Positions 25,933 to 39,616 of a stretch of 64,000 bases of DNA are shown here, piece by piece. The number at the start of each line of letters is the position of its first letter. Position 1 is the stretch's first letter. Both the position numbers and the translations under genes were made by a program. The stretch is from Onchocerca volvulus. Taxonomy: Eukaryota; Nematoda; Chromadorea; Rhabditida; Onchocercidae. Location of the stretch: the NCBI GenBank assembly GCA_000499405.2, contig HG738138.1, positions 2,294,001 to 2,358,000 on the forward strand. The letters are read 5' to 3'. The notes under the pieces are model-generated. The model made no database searches. It saw nothing but the letters and a program-made list of their open reading frames with translations, and was not told the DNA's origin.

Positions 25933-27790
25933 TTCTTCATCAATTCACACCAAATGATTTCTTCAAACTGTTTTTGAAGCATATTCCATAACCAATAGCA
26001 TATAAATCAGCTCATTCTGCCGTAACAACGCTAAATTCTGAAAATTTTGGATAACGAATTTTCATTTTCACATGAATATCTTGCCAATTATCGGAATTTA
26101 GTAAGTCTTTGGTTTAATTTTATGGTTACTTTCAAGTTTTTTCATCCACATATACTGATGGATCTCAATCCATCCAGAAAATCGAACAGTAACCGAAATC
26201 CCCCCCTACATACCCCTCACACATCCCTTGCGACCAGAAAAACTCTTCGAAAACTTTACTGTCTCGTCCAGGTGGTTGGGAAGTGATTAGCCAAAAATCA
26301 ACAATGCCAAGAAATCAAAAATTTGAGGAATTAATCAAAAGTCATCTTTTTCGTACAGTCGTTGATTGAGCTTCTTCAAATGGTAATGTATATATTGGAT
26401 GTTGGAATCATATAGCATGTTTTTTTCCAGAAAACTTGACTATACCTTTAGTTCCGGATTTTTCCCCAGGTTTCTGCACATATTGCTTTGTTTTCAAAAA
26501 TTTGAGAATGTTCCTGGATTCAATAAATCATACCAAAACTAAATTTTGGATGTATGAGGAAACCAATAAGTAGCTTAGAATATTTTCCTTTACATTTTCT
26601 TACAATGATAAGCTATTCCTTCCTCTTCATAATGGTTGAGTTGATTCGAGTATCTGGATAAATTTTCCAATTCAACAATTATTCCTTGTAATTGTTGATT
26701 TTTGCCTTCTCTTCAGCTATATTCTGTCTCTTACTCCAGCATTTCAGTATTGGTATAATCACATCTTACATGACATGTTTACCCAGGTAATCTCTTAACG
26801 AATGATTGTATTCAACCCCATAATTCTCTTCCTGAACTCTGCTTTTCCCCCGTTCATTGTCCCAAATTTCAGTTCTGCTAAAGATCATTAATTCCTTCCC
26901 GAAATGTTTGAATTTAATGATACGATCTCGCCGAAAATCATAATAATTATGGAAATATATTTTGGAGTCTTTGAATTAGATGTGAGGCGAGATCTTTGAA
27001 TTGTGTGACGTAATTTCGAGAAGACAATTACTAAGTGTGCTTCTGAATACATGATTTTACATTTCTGTTCATCTAGAAATGGGGAAAAAAGTAATGGCCA
27101 AAAAATAATAGCCTGGTTATTTTAAATCATTTTAGTAGTGAAAATTAGTATTGAGGGAATGAGAATTATTTATAACCAAAAATAAAAGGAAAACAAATGC
27201 CCGAATAGTGGCAAATTAGAAAGGTTGCCGTACCCCACTACTTTCCTTCCTCATACACCCAGTCCGGTCCTTTCTTCTCCATCTCTTTACATTCACTTCT
27301 ATAAGCAGTCCTTGTATTTTCATGTCATAGAATTTGAATACGAAAGTCAAAATTTTTTTGAAACTTGCAACGTGAAAATTAGGGTTTTTTACGTTAGATT
27401 TGCCGCTGTCAACCCCATAAACAAAGCGGAATGATATGAATTTTGATCTGGGATGGCTTTTTAGTTTCAATTTCATCTAAACCAGAATTTAAATTTAACC
27501 AAGCTCTTCGAAATCATTTCTCTCGTAAATGGATTTATATTTTTTTTTAAAGATATATATTTGATTAAAAAAGCCAAACCACACAACAAACCAGCAACCC
27601 ATCAAAAAATAATAACCACAAACCTATATACATAATGCAACAATAAATATTATATGTCGCAGTAACTATTGATTTGTATAATGTTTATCATTCAAAAAAT
27701 AAAATGAGACAAAGTACAAAATACATACATTAGCTAACCATTTATCTACACTGCCAAATAAATATCCAGATTAAGTACAGTATTAATTAT
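25933..27790. other. Intergenic region upstream of WASHC2, downstream of the amidase
   Basis: Both neighbours lie on the minus strand, so this holds the WASHC2 promoter and leader and the amidase 3' untranslated region. A possible trans-splice acceptor (CAAAAACAG read on the minus strand) ends at 25968, 36 nt before the WASHC2 start. No gene is visible. Confidence 0.45.
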
Positions 27791-30700
27791 CTACTTTTTC
27801 CATATCTTCTCGACTTCTTTCATTACTGACAAACACTTTTCTTCCTTCAATGGTAAAGTAACTACTTGTACAGCCACAGGTAAGCCTGCTGAATTACGGG
27901 CTGCCTTTCTCAATGTTTTTAGTGCCAAGTCGTTGCCTGCAAAATTTCTTTAAAAATTTGATTCTAAAAATCTAAAATAATCATGAAAGAATTATCATAT
28001 CTATCAATTATGGAGAAAGCAATACGTAAACAGTACCTGCACACCAGGAAGCTTCATCTGCTAACAATTTATCATCATCCGGGTTTACCGTTCCTGTAGG
28101 TACAACTCCAGCTGGAAAATCCAACAAGTTGAACAAACCGGTCGAAAAGGCACAAATTGCAAGACGGTTTGGATAATCGTGCGGTACAGCCGGAACTGCA
28201 AAAGTAGGAAATTTTTTTTTAAGGAAAAGTTTCAAGTAGGAAATCTTATTTCATTTTTTGATTTTTTTTTCTTTTTTTTTGAACTGCAAAAGTATGAAAT
28301 TTTAGTTCAAAGTTCCAATAATTTTTTAAAATAGCCACAGAGACGTTATTACAGTTACTACAGATAATTTACTGTTGGAGAAACATCACCTGTAAATGCT
28401 GGACATATAAGTGCGTCCAACTCAAATGCTTCCCATTCTCTCACAAACTATAAAATGAATTATAAAGAATTCCTTAAATGAGTTATAAAAGATTTGTTTG
28501 ACACGAAATAAAAATCTGAACATCTTCTAAGTTATTTACTTTATACGAGTTTGTCGATCAATCTTTGTTTTCAAAAATGTTATTCATACTTTTGTAAGAA
28601 TGACTAGTTTTTTTTTTTTTTTCTTTTTGTTTCTATCGGAACATCAACTCTGCCCTTATTAAACACCATCAAAATACAACTGACTTTGAAAAATTAAAGA
28701 AAAAAAGGACCTTTTCTATATACTCGTCAATCATTCTTTGTGTAATTCGCAGTTCTTTAAGATTTTTAACGAATGAACCACAGGATATTGATAATGGAGT
28801 ACTAATGAATGACAGAATGTAACTGATAATATTACACATAAAATCTGGTAACTGTAATTAAAGATCTGGTTACATAACGCTTAAATGAAAGCATTTAAGG
28901 AAGTATATGGTTTATTTTTAGGTAAGCAAAATAAATGCTATTAAGCCGGAAGTTTTTTGTAATACTTTTTAGATCACAGTCCCATACTGGTCCAATTTCA
29001 TAGCATATCGACAATCTCAATCTTTTTTCTGAATGTTTTATGTAACTTTACTCGTTATTTATTTGATTTTGAACTAGGACAAAAAAAAAAAAAAATCAAA
29101 CCTTAAGATAGAAAATTAAAACACGAAAGGATGGGGGAATTATTTCATTGGAATACAACTGTAACAATTCTTTTCTACCATTTGGCATAAGTCTACGAAA
29201 AAATAGTGAAGCAGCTTTTTCCGGTTCAGGTAATTTGAACAATACCATTTCATGTCCAGCTGCTTTCAATTTTTCAACCGTCTGCACAACAACTCTAGAA
29301 CACCTGAAAGAAAAAATGGATTATCCCCCTTTTAAATGCAAAAAATTTAGGGGATGAATCATCATTAAGGAAAAGTTTGACTTTCAATGATTAATTTTAA
29401 CTGATACATAATCATATTGTTGAAAAAGTAACTTACGCTGGAACAGGCTTCAGAAAACCATCCTCAACAAAATAACCAATACGAAGACGTTGACTGCTTG
29501 CAACAGTAAGCTTGTTTTCATCCAGAGGAAAAAGTGGCTGATGACAAACCAATTCATGATATTCTACTGATTTTAGCAGAATTTTAAGTAAGAAAATTTG
29601 TTCATCGACAGTTTTGGTGAAGAAACCGTAACTCAGTGATAGACGATTCTTGCCGAAAAACCCACTCCGCACATATTTCACCTTTAGACGTCCTAAATAA
29701 GATATAAGAAGAAAGGCTATTTCTGGAATATCAGCAAATATTTCAACCACACATAATGTTGGATTAATAAAAACAAAGCAATGGAACCTTCTGTTGGTTT
29801 CAAGGTGACAGCACCGCAAAAACTTGCCGGAATTCTCAAACTACCAGCTAAATCGCTTCCAATCCCAAATGCACTTCCACCAGCAATAAACAGTGCACAT
29901 TCTCCCCCAGATGAACCCCCCGGTGTTCTTCAATGAAATCATGTAAAACATAAAAACTAAAGCATTTCATTAAATCAAAGGCAACAAAAAAATACGGGGA
30001 AAAAAAAATCAAATATGATGCTAACGGAACTTTGTCTTTTAGTAGCCGAAAATCGGTTATAAAATATTGAAGTTGCCGAAGATCTATCAAAACTTATTTA
30101 GTCATTCATATCTGATGCTATTTTCAGTGATCAAATAATTATAGCTGATAATTAACTATAAGCTATAAGCTAACTAACACAGTCTCATGACCTCAGTCAA
30201 TGAACTGTTCTATCTGATACATTCAGTATTCACCCTCTACATACTTGATTTGAAATAGTAATAAATAGAGTCAAACATAATTAATTCATACAAAAAAAAA
30301 TAACTTTTACTTATTTACGTTAGCACTGAGAAGAACGTTTTGAAATAAAACAACAACGGAAGCTCTCTATCTTATGAACATAAGTATAACTTTCATTAGT
30401 TGCCTAAAATAACCCACTTTCTTATATGAATGACAAAATGGAGACTCTGTAATGTAATAACAAGATATACCTGGAATTCAAATGTGGATTCGAAGTTACT
30501 CCATACAAACTACTGCAACAAGTGAAACTCAACAATCCTTGTGGAGTGGTTGTTATAACAAATGGTATTGCACCTTGTGATCGCAAAAAAGTAACGAGAG
30601 TACAATCATTTTCCACTGGTTGTTGTAAAAACTTTGCAAGTCCGGCAGTGCAATCATAACCTTTCACCTGAAAGGATGGAGAATAACTATGTTCCAAACG

Positions 30701-31814
30701 TACATTTAATTATAATGAAGAATAGTATAAAGTATTAAACTTACGTTAAAGTTTCCTTTCACGCTAAATGGCATACCAAAAAGCGGAGGTTTACCAGCAA
30801 CTTTATTCCATTTTGCATCCAAATTTTGCGCCTGTTCGAATGATTCATACAGAAAATCGACGATACAATTAAGTTCTCTCTGCACCATTTCAGCTTTCCA
30901 GACAAAAGCGTTTAAAACATCCACAGCAGTTATGTAATCATTTTGCAATTCATCTTGAAAAAAGAAGAATCACCAGTTTTCTAAATGAATCAGTCAATGA
31001 AGCCAAGCTATCTTGGCAAAAATTATATATTATTTTTCGAAACTTTCAACTAATTACTCTGATCATTGTAGCTAGAAATACATTTTGAAAGTCAGATGTT
31101 ACAAAAAAAAAAAACTTAAAACATATAAGCTCAAATATTTCCCAAAGCGGAATAGTATTCAAGATATTAATCGTCCATAAACTTTATTGAGAAATTGATT
31201 AAAATTCAAAAGAATCAGAATTGATTAGCACGCCGTGTAGAATAACAGCATACCTGGCATTCCAAACACATATCTTATATGAAACATTTTGAATCAATCA
31301 ATTAAAGTTGATCAGATTTTACGATAAAAATTAATAATTAAAACAAGTACGATTTACTTCGCAATGAAAAGAAATCCAACGATAGAATACGCATCCTTTG
31401 TTGCAGCACATCCGGATCATTGGTTTGAACTCTTGCATGAATATCATTGATACGCTGTTGTCGTTTATTCTCATTTTCATTGATCATTCGTTGATGAGTT
31501 GAAGTTATACCCCATGGCTTCAAAATACTTCCAATTTACAGTCTTAGAATATAAATTAAAATTGAAATTTTAACATAAAGATATATAAATAAATTCATTG
31601 TTATCACGTATATAATTTTATCAGGATTAAATCAAACTTGATTGATAACAACTATACGAATAACAATGAACGATAACTGCCTGGAATATGAGACCTTTTC
31701 GACGATTAATTTGTAAACTGCATGGATAACAGCTGTAATCCAGACAAAAATTATAAGAAATCCGATAGATGTATATGGATGTATCTGAACGATACTCACC
31801 AAAAGATTTCCCAT
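27791..31814 (-). CDS. faah: Fatty-acid amide hydrolase-type amidase (FAAH family)
   Basis: This is an amidase-signature serine hydrolase of the FAAH type. FAAH proteins are membrane-bound and cleave N-acylethanolamines such as anandamide; the exact substrate here is not known. Eleven exons give 595 residues, against 579 in mammalian FAAH. A single N-terminal membrane helix lies at about residues 14-33 ([19 protein letters not shown]). The Ser-Ser-Lys triad is intact: Lys159 in FSVKGN, Ser234 in TPGGSSGGE and nucleophile Ser258 in [15 protein letters not shown]. The C-terminal [12 protein letters not shown] and GLPVAVQVV segments also fit FAAH. Exons in coding order: 31814-31695, 31517-31358, 30953-30745, 30667-30471, 29927-29788, 29692-29437, 29303-29102, 28851-28711, 28447-28390, 28195-28037, 27936-27791. 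Several introns end in AAG rather than CAG (before 31517, 30953 and 29927). Confidence 0.92.
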
Positions 31815-31857
31815 TTAGAATATAGTATTTCTTCAAATAAGCGAACACTTCCAGAAA

Positions 31858-31859
31858 CT
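31858..31859 (-). other. Probable trans-splice acceptor of the FAAH-type gene
   Basis: Read on the minus strand, CTCTTTTTACAG ends at 31858, leaving a 43-nt leader before the ATG at 31814. This is the expected pattern for a spliced-leader site. Confidence 0.5.
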
Positions 31860-34800
31860 GTAAAAAGAGAAGAAGAAAGGAAGAATTTTGATCGAGCAGT
31901 TTTTGAAGTTTCAAAAAAAAACAAATCGATTCAAACCATGTACTCTTAGACGTTACAAAAACCTGAAACAACGCCTCAGGCAATATCAGAATCTTAATTG
32001 CGTGAAATATTTTGGGCCGAAAAGTAAAAACCGGCATGGACGACATCATATGGGTGGGGGGGGGGAGAGGGGAAATATTTTGCGTGCGTTTCTGAAAAGT
32101 GTGAAAACATCATGCTGTCGAGATGTGAATTGTAAACTTGGCTTAGGCTTAAATATCGAAAAGTTTTAATTATCAAGAGCGACACTTCTTGCGCTTAATG
32201 TTGACAAAATTTTGGTGTAAACAAATCAGATAAAAAAAAAAGGAAAAAGAAAAACCTTCTATCCTTAATAGTTCACGTAAATGAAATTGTGTTTTCTAAT
32301 CCTATGAATGATTAGAAGAGTAAATTTACACATCTTTTCGAAGATTCACGTAAACCTAAATTAGAACCTTATTTGGTACTCTATAAAAAACTAAATTTCA
32401 AAAGTTTTGATCAATTCCAGACTATTATATCGTCATAATTACAGACAGCATCAATCGTGATATTTTCGAAAATTCAAATTTTCACAGGAAAAAAACTGGA
32501 AACTCCTTTTCATCTCAAAATACTTCTAGACTGCTTAACTGCCATAAACCTGAATCATTCCGAATCCAGAAAAGAAATTTTTTATTTTTTATTTTGTCAC
32601 ATCTTTTGGATTTTGTTGGCCGAAATTTGGTGTTAAATCTATCGGCTCCGGTATGGAATCATGATGAGATCAAGTTCCCATAAAGAAAATTGAAATGATA
32701 GATAAGAAATCATTCTGGATAAAAAAAAACCTTAAATTATACCTTCACTGGAATTAAAACAGAATATATCTGATATGGAAATTATTCTGAATTGAACTCA
32801 CAGGATGAACCACGATCCGAACTCAAAATTTGAAATTTAATTTGCTCTTCAAAGTCAAAATTAAGTTTGAAACATTTGGAATTTAATTCCGAACATCTTT
32901 GCAACCTTCAACAATAATGATATAGATTTTGAAAACATTTCGTATAGTTTTAAACAAAATAAATTTCTATTTTGTTTGAAAATGTCGGTTGTTTTCCAAA
33001 GTATAATCTGATAGATATGCCGCTATTATTTTGCAGACTAATAGTGTTTCAAATTTGATTTCAAATCTGAATCTCAAATTCGAAGGGTTATTTTCAAATC
33101 CGAAATTCAAATTTGGACCAATCTTACAAATTTGCTTTATTATAGTTGCGATATTGGTGTTAACAAATGATAGAATTGAAAATAGTATGATTCTTTGATG
33201 TTCATTTTTTCAAAAATTTTAAAATTTAATCAAGGCAGAAAATGCATCACTTATTTTTGCTTTTACAATATAAAATTAAATTTGCTTATTTTGAGGGAAC
33301 TGATTTTTTGAATTATTTCCGGGTGCTTTCTTTTTTAAATTTGTTTCTTTTTCATTTCGATGCTAATTCCTTCTAATATTTGAAATAGAAATATCGAGAG
33401 ATTTCTTGGAATTTGATAGAATAAAAAACTGCATTAGTAATGGATTTTCTGTTTATTTTCGATTTCCGATTCGGTTATCAAAAAACAAAAAAAAATTCAA
33501 GCATATTGTTACTCGTTCATTGGAATCTGTAGCTTGTGCTTCTTCATCCTATCATTCTCAATGTATTATAATTTTAAAAGTCATTAATCCTGAAATAAAA
33601 AGTCGGTTTTATAGGAAATATTTAAAAACGATTTAGATTAGTAGCAACTGGTTGTGTTGTATATTTTTGTCATTTAATAGTATTTAAAAAGTTTTCATTC
33701 GTAAAAATAAATTAAAATTTGAACGTAACAATTAACAAAATAATATCAATGATAATGACAGGATTTGTTTCAAGCTAGTGTCATCAGAGAACAAAAGAGA
33801 ACGGTGTGATGAAAATATCGGAAATTGAATTTATAAAAACGTCTCTTTCGAACACATCGATTTTAAAATGTGCTGTCATTTTAGGTCAAATGCCAATCGA
33901 TGCAATAAGTTTTGTAAACGGATTTCAAGACAGAAACGATCGTCGGTTGATTGGTCACCGCCGAATTACTACTACTATTACTACTCACTCAATCCACTAT
34001 CATTTATAATTCTCCATTATTTCCTTTTTTTTCTGTAATAAAAATTCCAAATATCATTAATATCTTTTTCTTTCTTTTCTCTCTCACTTCTCTCTTTCAT
34101 TCTTATCAATCATATAATATTAGATAATCATATCTTATCATCGAACAACAATGTCCATCTATCCCATCAACGGATAAGTAATCATTTGCCTTTCTTGTCA
34201 CAGTTGAAAAATTTTTTATTTATCTCTAAATAAATGAATTAATGTGATGAAATGGTAAAATGCAATTTTAAAAATTCTTTTCTTCAATTCTTAATTTGCA
34301 AAATTTTGAAATTGTTATTGTCATAGGCTGTAGATTTTTTGCTAAAAATCGGATCAATAACTAATACTTTTTTTTATCATAAAAAAAAAAAAAAAAGTGA
34401 TGATGGATTAGTTGTTGCTTTAATTAAAAACGATAAGTTTAGGGATAATTTAAAATTATGACTAATTTTTTCTGACAATGACACTATCATTGTATAATCT
34501 GAACGGTACTTTGGAGTCGTATCAAAATTATCTGATTGCATCGAAACGAAGTAAACTGAATTGAATCAAATCAATTTTTTGTGTTTTAATTGAATTAGAT
34601 CAAATGAATTTCCAGATATTAAGTATTGAATTAAACTTCGTCGGATCCACTTTTTTTTTTTAAATCAGTTTCATCATAAAGCTATTTGTATCAATTTTTA
34701 CAAGGAAAATGTACTATGATTTCTTCTAACTACATTGATAAATCTAGTAATAAGTCCTAATTCCCCGGCTTACATCCCTATCCGTAAGTGATAAGAATCA

Positions 34801-35350
34801 TTATCAAAAACTATTTAGCAGAGAAATTACCTTTTTAAATTTAATGCAATTCTCTGCAAAAAAACCTATAAATGATTTAGATAATGATGAAATTTAGGAA
34901 TTATTGAAATCAATTTTTAAAACATTAAACTTAGCTAAATTAATGTAGTATTTTAAAGCTTAACAAAATTAGTAGCAATTTTTAGGTTTCAACCATATTC
35001 CAACTACTATGACTCTCGGATGATGTACGATGAGTTGTTCAGTTAGAATTTCATTAAAAAATCTAAAAAAAAGAAAAAGAAAGAAAAAAGTCCGAAATAA
35101 TCAATAATGTTTAGATCATCTAAAGTGTTCTTTTTTTTTCCAGAAATTTAATTATTCATCATTTAAATCTTTCTCTCCAAATTTCTTCAAACAAATTTCC
35201 TTTTTCTTCAACCGTCTTTTTTTGTTTTTTGTTTTTTTTGTTGTTATTGTTGTTTCTCTTTGCCTTTCTTTACTTTTTTTTTTTTGTTGTATGTGTATGT
35301 GTTCGTATAAAAATTACGGCCACTGTGTCAAAGGGATTGAAATAGTTATA
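31860..35350. other. Long AT-rich intergenic region without a gene
   Basis: This separates the leftward amidase from the rightward polyglutamine gene, so both promoters lie inside. I found no coding sequence. Notable items are a G-rich run at about 32050-32072, loosely repetitive AAATTTGAAATT-like text at about 32820-33130, and long T runs near the right end (about 35215-35285). Confidence 0.5.
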
Positions 35351-35356
35351 TTACAG
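35351..35356 (+). other. Probable trans-splice acceptor of the polyglutamine gene
   Basis: TATTACAG ends at 35356, 34 nt before the ATG at 35391. No upstream coding exon was found, so a spliced-leader site is the simplest reading. Confidence 0.5.
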
Positions 35357-35390
35357 AAATTCGTCGTCGATGCTGTTGTGACCTACGACA

Positions 35391-35625
35391 ATGTTCCTCA
35401 ACAATGTTTATTTCTATTCATTTCTGCTGGTGATAATTGTTCTTATCGATACTAATAATGGTCTTTCGGTACCAGCTGGACTACGTCCAGCTAAAAAAGT
35501 TGGTGATCCAAAAGAACAAATTGTACCAGGAAAACAACAACAACTACAACAACAACAACAACAACAACTGCTACAACAGCAACAACAACAACAACAACAA
35601 CAGCAGCAACAACAGCAGCAGCAGC

Positions 35626-35663
<38 letters not shown>

Positions 35664-36963
35664 GAGCAACAAGAAGAACTACAACAATTACAAGAAAGCG
35701 AAGAAACAGGAGAAGAGCATCGTCAACAACAGCAACAACAACATGTTATATCTTACTAATTTATCAGAGAGGTTTGATCAACGTTGCGTGGCGTGTTTCC
35801 AACGTAACGTGTATCCATTCATAGAATACGGCGTATAGGAATTTATTAAAAGCGTTTCATGTTCGTGTGACATCAGAAACCAAACGAAATTCATTTTCTA
35901 CTTCTAATTTGTATACGAAACATTCGATGACTAGTTATTCTTAGATAGTTTCGAATTTTGTCTGCCATTTTCCAGGTTACTGTCACACTTTGTTAAGCTC
36001 TTATCACATTATCATATTCTTATACAAGCCATCTGATCATTCCGAATAGTTATCAGTTTTTAGTAATATTGAAATAAGTTTTAGTTTTATAGCAGATTTA
36101 TTCTACATGGTTTATCGATTGATTGAGTGATTACGATTACAGGATGAAGCACTGACCTTATCACCAACACCAAAAGTACCGCCGAATCTATCCATAAGAT
36201 CACGGATGATGGCTGCACTAAGCGCATCAGTCGGTGAATCGAATAAAGAAAAGAATTCTTCCAACGATGAGGTAATTTTTTAAAGATTTCTAGAAGCTGA
36301 TAAAATTCAAAAAAAAGTTTATAAAGTCAAAGATCTTTTCAATGATTTCAAAGTTTGCAGCGGCTCCTCGGATAGTTCTTTTCTCAATAATTTTTTATCA
36401 TTCTTCTGCAATGATCACATGACAAAAGCAATGATCCCTTGATAAAAAAAAAAAAAAAACATATACTGTAATCTATAAATTTAGACGGACAATTCTTCGA
36501 AATCGACGAATAGTCCTTCAAAACCGCCAATAATATTTCCAAAAGCTAACAAGAAAACAGTTGTGGGAAAAATAGCTCCATCGGGAATTTCAAAAGGAAG
36601 TGCCCGCGTTATTGTAGCACCACCATCGGTAGGCTATTAATAATTTGTCTATTTTCTAATTTAAGTCATAAAGTTATTTCAAGTAAAAATTAGCAAATTG
36701 GATGGAAATGAGAAATAATGAAGATATTGACAAATAGAAATAAGGTCAAAAGTACTGTATTTTATTATTATTATTATCAATTATTATTGTATTATCGCTA
36801 TAATACTAATAATTATTATTGATTGTTATTATCTGTTATTATTTATTATTATTAATTATTATTATTTATCCCCGAAATGAGCTTTACACTTCAGAAATTT
36901 TTCCGAAATTGGTAAATTCCCAAAACTCGGGTTTTTAGGCCATTCGTTGACATTCGTATGGAA

Positions 36964-37000
<37 letters not shown>

Positions 37001-37683
37001 CTCTCTCTTTCTCTAAAAATTCAAATTTTGCTATAGAAAATCATTCCTAATTTCGTTTGAAGTGTTTTTATTCAGACTAAATAATCCAAACGATAACTTT
37101 AAAAATTCAAACAAGAAGTTTAAAAATTACAAAAATAAGTATAATTCAGATTAAGCAAACAAAATTTCTGTTTTATAAAATCTATTAATTTCTTTTTTTT
37201 TTCCCCCTTCCTAGAAGCTTGGAACGAACAATTTTGGTTTGAATACAGTTTTACAAACAAATTTGGTTGATTCACGAGGACGTATTATGAAAAATGTCAA
37301 TTCGGTACCAATCAAAGTACCATCATCAGCAGAAATGAGAAATGCTAGGACAAGGTTTTTGATGAATTATCTTTTCTTTTCAATTTAATTTGGCAAAATA
37401 ATAACATAAATTTGATTTTTTAAATACCCTATTGATTAACTTTTAATTTTATTTGAAAAAACATTGAACATAATTTTTTTTTTTTTAAATTTAATATTTC
37501 CATTTTGAAACAAACTTTAAAAAGAACAAGTAATCAATAATCAATGATATGATTATCGAACATTAATGAAACATTTTTGATTAGAATAAAAAGATTACTT
37601 TCAGACATACTGCACGACAAGTTGAAAGTGATGCAGATAAAGTAGTACCGATCAAATTTGGTTCAACTTCTAGACGGCGTTAA
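35391..37683 (+). CDS. Signal-peptide protein with long polyglutamine tract, unknown family
   Basis: I do not recognise this protein. Five exons (35391-35744, 36143-36271, 36485-36628, 37215-37354, 37605-37683) give 281 residues. The first about 26 residues look like a signal peptide or membrane anchor (FYSFLLVIIVLIDTNNG). Residues about 49-92 are almost entirely glutamine, coded by mixed CAA and CAG, followed by a Gln/Glu-rich stretch. The C-terminal half is Ser/Pro/Lys-rich with several short hydrophobic strands (ARVIVAPPS, VPIKVPSS, VVPIKFGS) and ends in a basic TSRRR. The first donor (CAT then GTTATA, 35745) is weak. Without splicing the frame stops five codons later, so an intron-retained secreted Q-rich peptide is a second possible product. 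The function is unknown. Confidence 0.7.
35535..35663 (+). repeat. CAA/CAG trinucleotide repeat coding for polyglutamine
   Basis: About 40 consecutive CAA or CAG codons, interrupted only by a few CTA/CTG codons near the start, lie in the first exon of the preceding gene. Mixed codons reduce slippage compared with a pure repeat, but length variation between individuals is likely. The other forward frame reads as polyasparagine, which is only a shadow. Confidence 0.9.
36755..37014. repeat. Intronic ATT-rich and (TC)n simple repeats
   Basis: Inside the third intron of the polyglutamine gene, an imperfect TTA/ATT repeat (about 36755-36862) is followed by an uninterrupted TC dinucleotide run (about 36966-36995) that decays into TTTCTCTCTC. 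Confidence 0.85.
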
Positions 37684-39585
37684 ATTGAAATGTTCAAATT
37701 ATCTAGCTGTTTCTATCTTTTCCATTTATCATTTATCTCTTCTTTTTCTATCAAAAAAAAAAAAAAAAAAAAGAACAGCCTTATCAGTAAAATTGATAAA
37801 AAATAAGACAGGATAATAATTTTCGAGCAATCATACCATTGCAATTGCACTAATTATACTCATTTTATTTGGTGCATGGATGTTTTATTTGAAAAAAAAA
37901 AAAAGAGGATTATTGATTAATTATTTGTTGCAACATAACTGTCAACTTTGCTTTCTAAAGAATTACAAACTTTTCTTGCTGTTATTATTTCATTCATTTC
38001 AATGAATTGCTAATTGGTCATTTTTTCCAAGATTTCCTAGCAGTTCAAGATATATCAACCGAGATATTATGATAAAAATGATATGATATGGAACGATACT
38101 ATTTGCACTGCTTAGAAATTAATAATTTTTAATTAATTCATTACCCGGAATTATCATTAATGATTTACAATGACCCCCAACTTTTAGATTATTTCAATCA
38201 ATTTAAGAATGATTATATACTTATAACACATAAACTAATAATTAGTTTCACTTTTAAAAACAGTAAGTTTTATTAAATAATATTGGGAATCATAATCGAG
38301 TGAAGTGAAAAAATCTGAATTAAGAAGAAAATTTAAGGACAAAATTACAAAATCAATGTTAAAAATAAATTTCCTCTCTGAAATTCAAAATTGAAGGTCT
38401 TAAATTCAATAAAAATTTAAATAATCGATAACGTCCTGATTTCTATCATCAAATTAGTTCCATTTATCAATGAATATTTTGCAATAAAAGTTATGGTCAG
38501 TATATAAGTTAGTAATGATCAATTGTGATTTCTTCAAGTAATCAATATCTCTCTCTCTCTTTGGTAAGATGATTTTATGCTAAATAATTTGATTAGTTAA
38601 AATTTAAATAAACATTTGCTTTTAAATAAGCACAAATTTAATAATTAAAGGAAAAATGTCGAATTTAAAATTCCGAAAACAATCACAAGGATATGATCAT
38701 CAAATAATGTTTTATTTTACTGAATATTTTTAAAAAAAAAAAAAAAAAAAGTGTCTATCAAGATTGCTTATCAACTTGCTTATCTTATCAAATTGTTTGT
38801 CGAAATTCTTGTGACATATTTTGCTTGATTATTTAATCAATCAAAATATTTGATGAAATCGTCAAATAATATGAAATTTTCAACGAAAAAATAAAATTTA
38901 CTGCGTTCATTTCATTTTTATATCGAAATGATGAAAAATTTTTCGAAAAAATGATTCTTTATCGACATATCGTCATTTTCGTGGGAGTAAAAGCTGACAT
39001 CGTCATCATCATCAGTAGCAATGATGATAGGAAAATTTTTTTTGAAAGAGATTGAAAAGCAAGAAATTTGATGTTTTAAGCTACTATTTTATCTATATCC
39101 TAAAAAGCAATATATTCAGTTCCCGTTCGTTCCCTCAATGCAATTATGATTTATTGAAGTTATCAATCTTTAAACTTTCATTCATGTCATTCATTGTTTG
39201 AAGATGTTTTTCCATATTTTATCCATCTACATGGATGAAATAAGCATGAAGTTGTACTAGAAAGCCAGAAATGGGAAAGGGAAAAAATCAAAATTGTTTT
39301 TTCCATTTTTCTTATTTTTAGAACTAAAAATGGCGGAAATTATAATGAAATGGGTGACATTTCATTCTTTCTTTCAAGTAACCGCCGTTCATCTATCATG
39401 TAAACTTCCAGTTTTTCTAAGCCAAACATATTTAGGATTCATTCTCCTTCCTTTCGCAGAGACGGTCAACATAAAATTTTATTCCGTTTTTTTTTTTTTT
39501 CATGCACATCAGTCTGAGAAAAGAATAAATTCAAATATTATTATCAAAGTAATAGATAGATAAATGAATAAATAATCAAAGGGAT

Positions 39586-39616
<31 letters not shown>

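Noticed and set aside
32050..32072. G-rich run as a possible G-quadruplex
   Set aside because: It is essentially one homopurine block and lacks four separated G runs with short loops.
33406..34009. Two plus-strand open frames of 67-76 codons
   Set aside because: I saw no family motif and no splice sites extending them; they look like chance frames.
35437..35838. Polyasparagine open frame on the plus strand
   Set aside because: It is the shifted frame of the CAA/CAG tract inside the polyglutamine exon.
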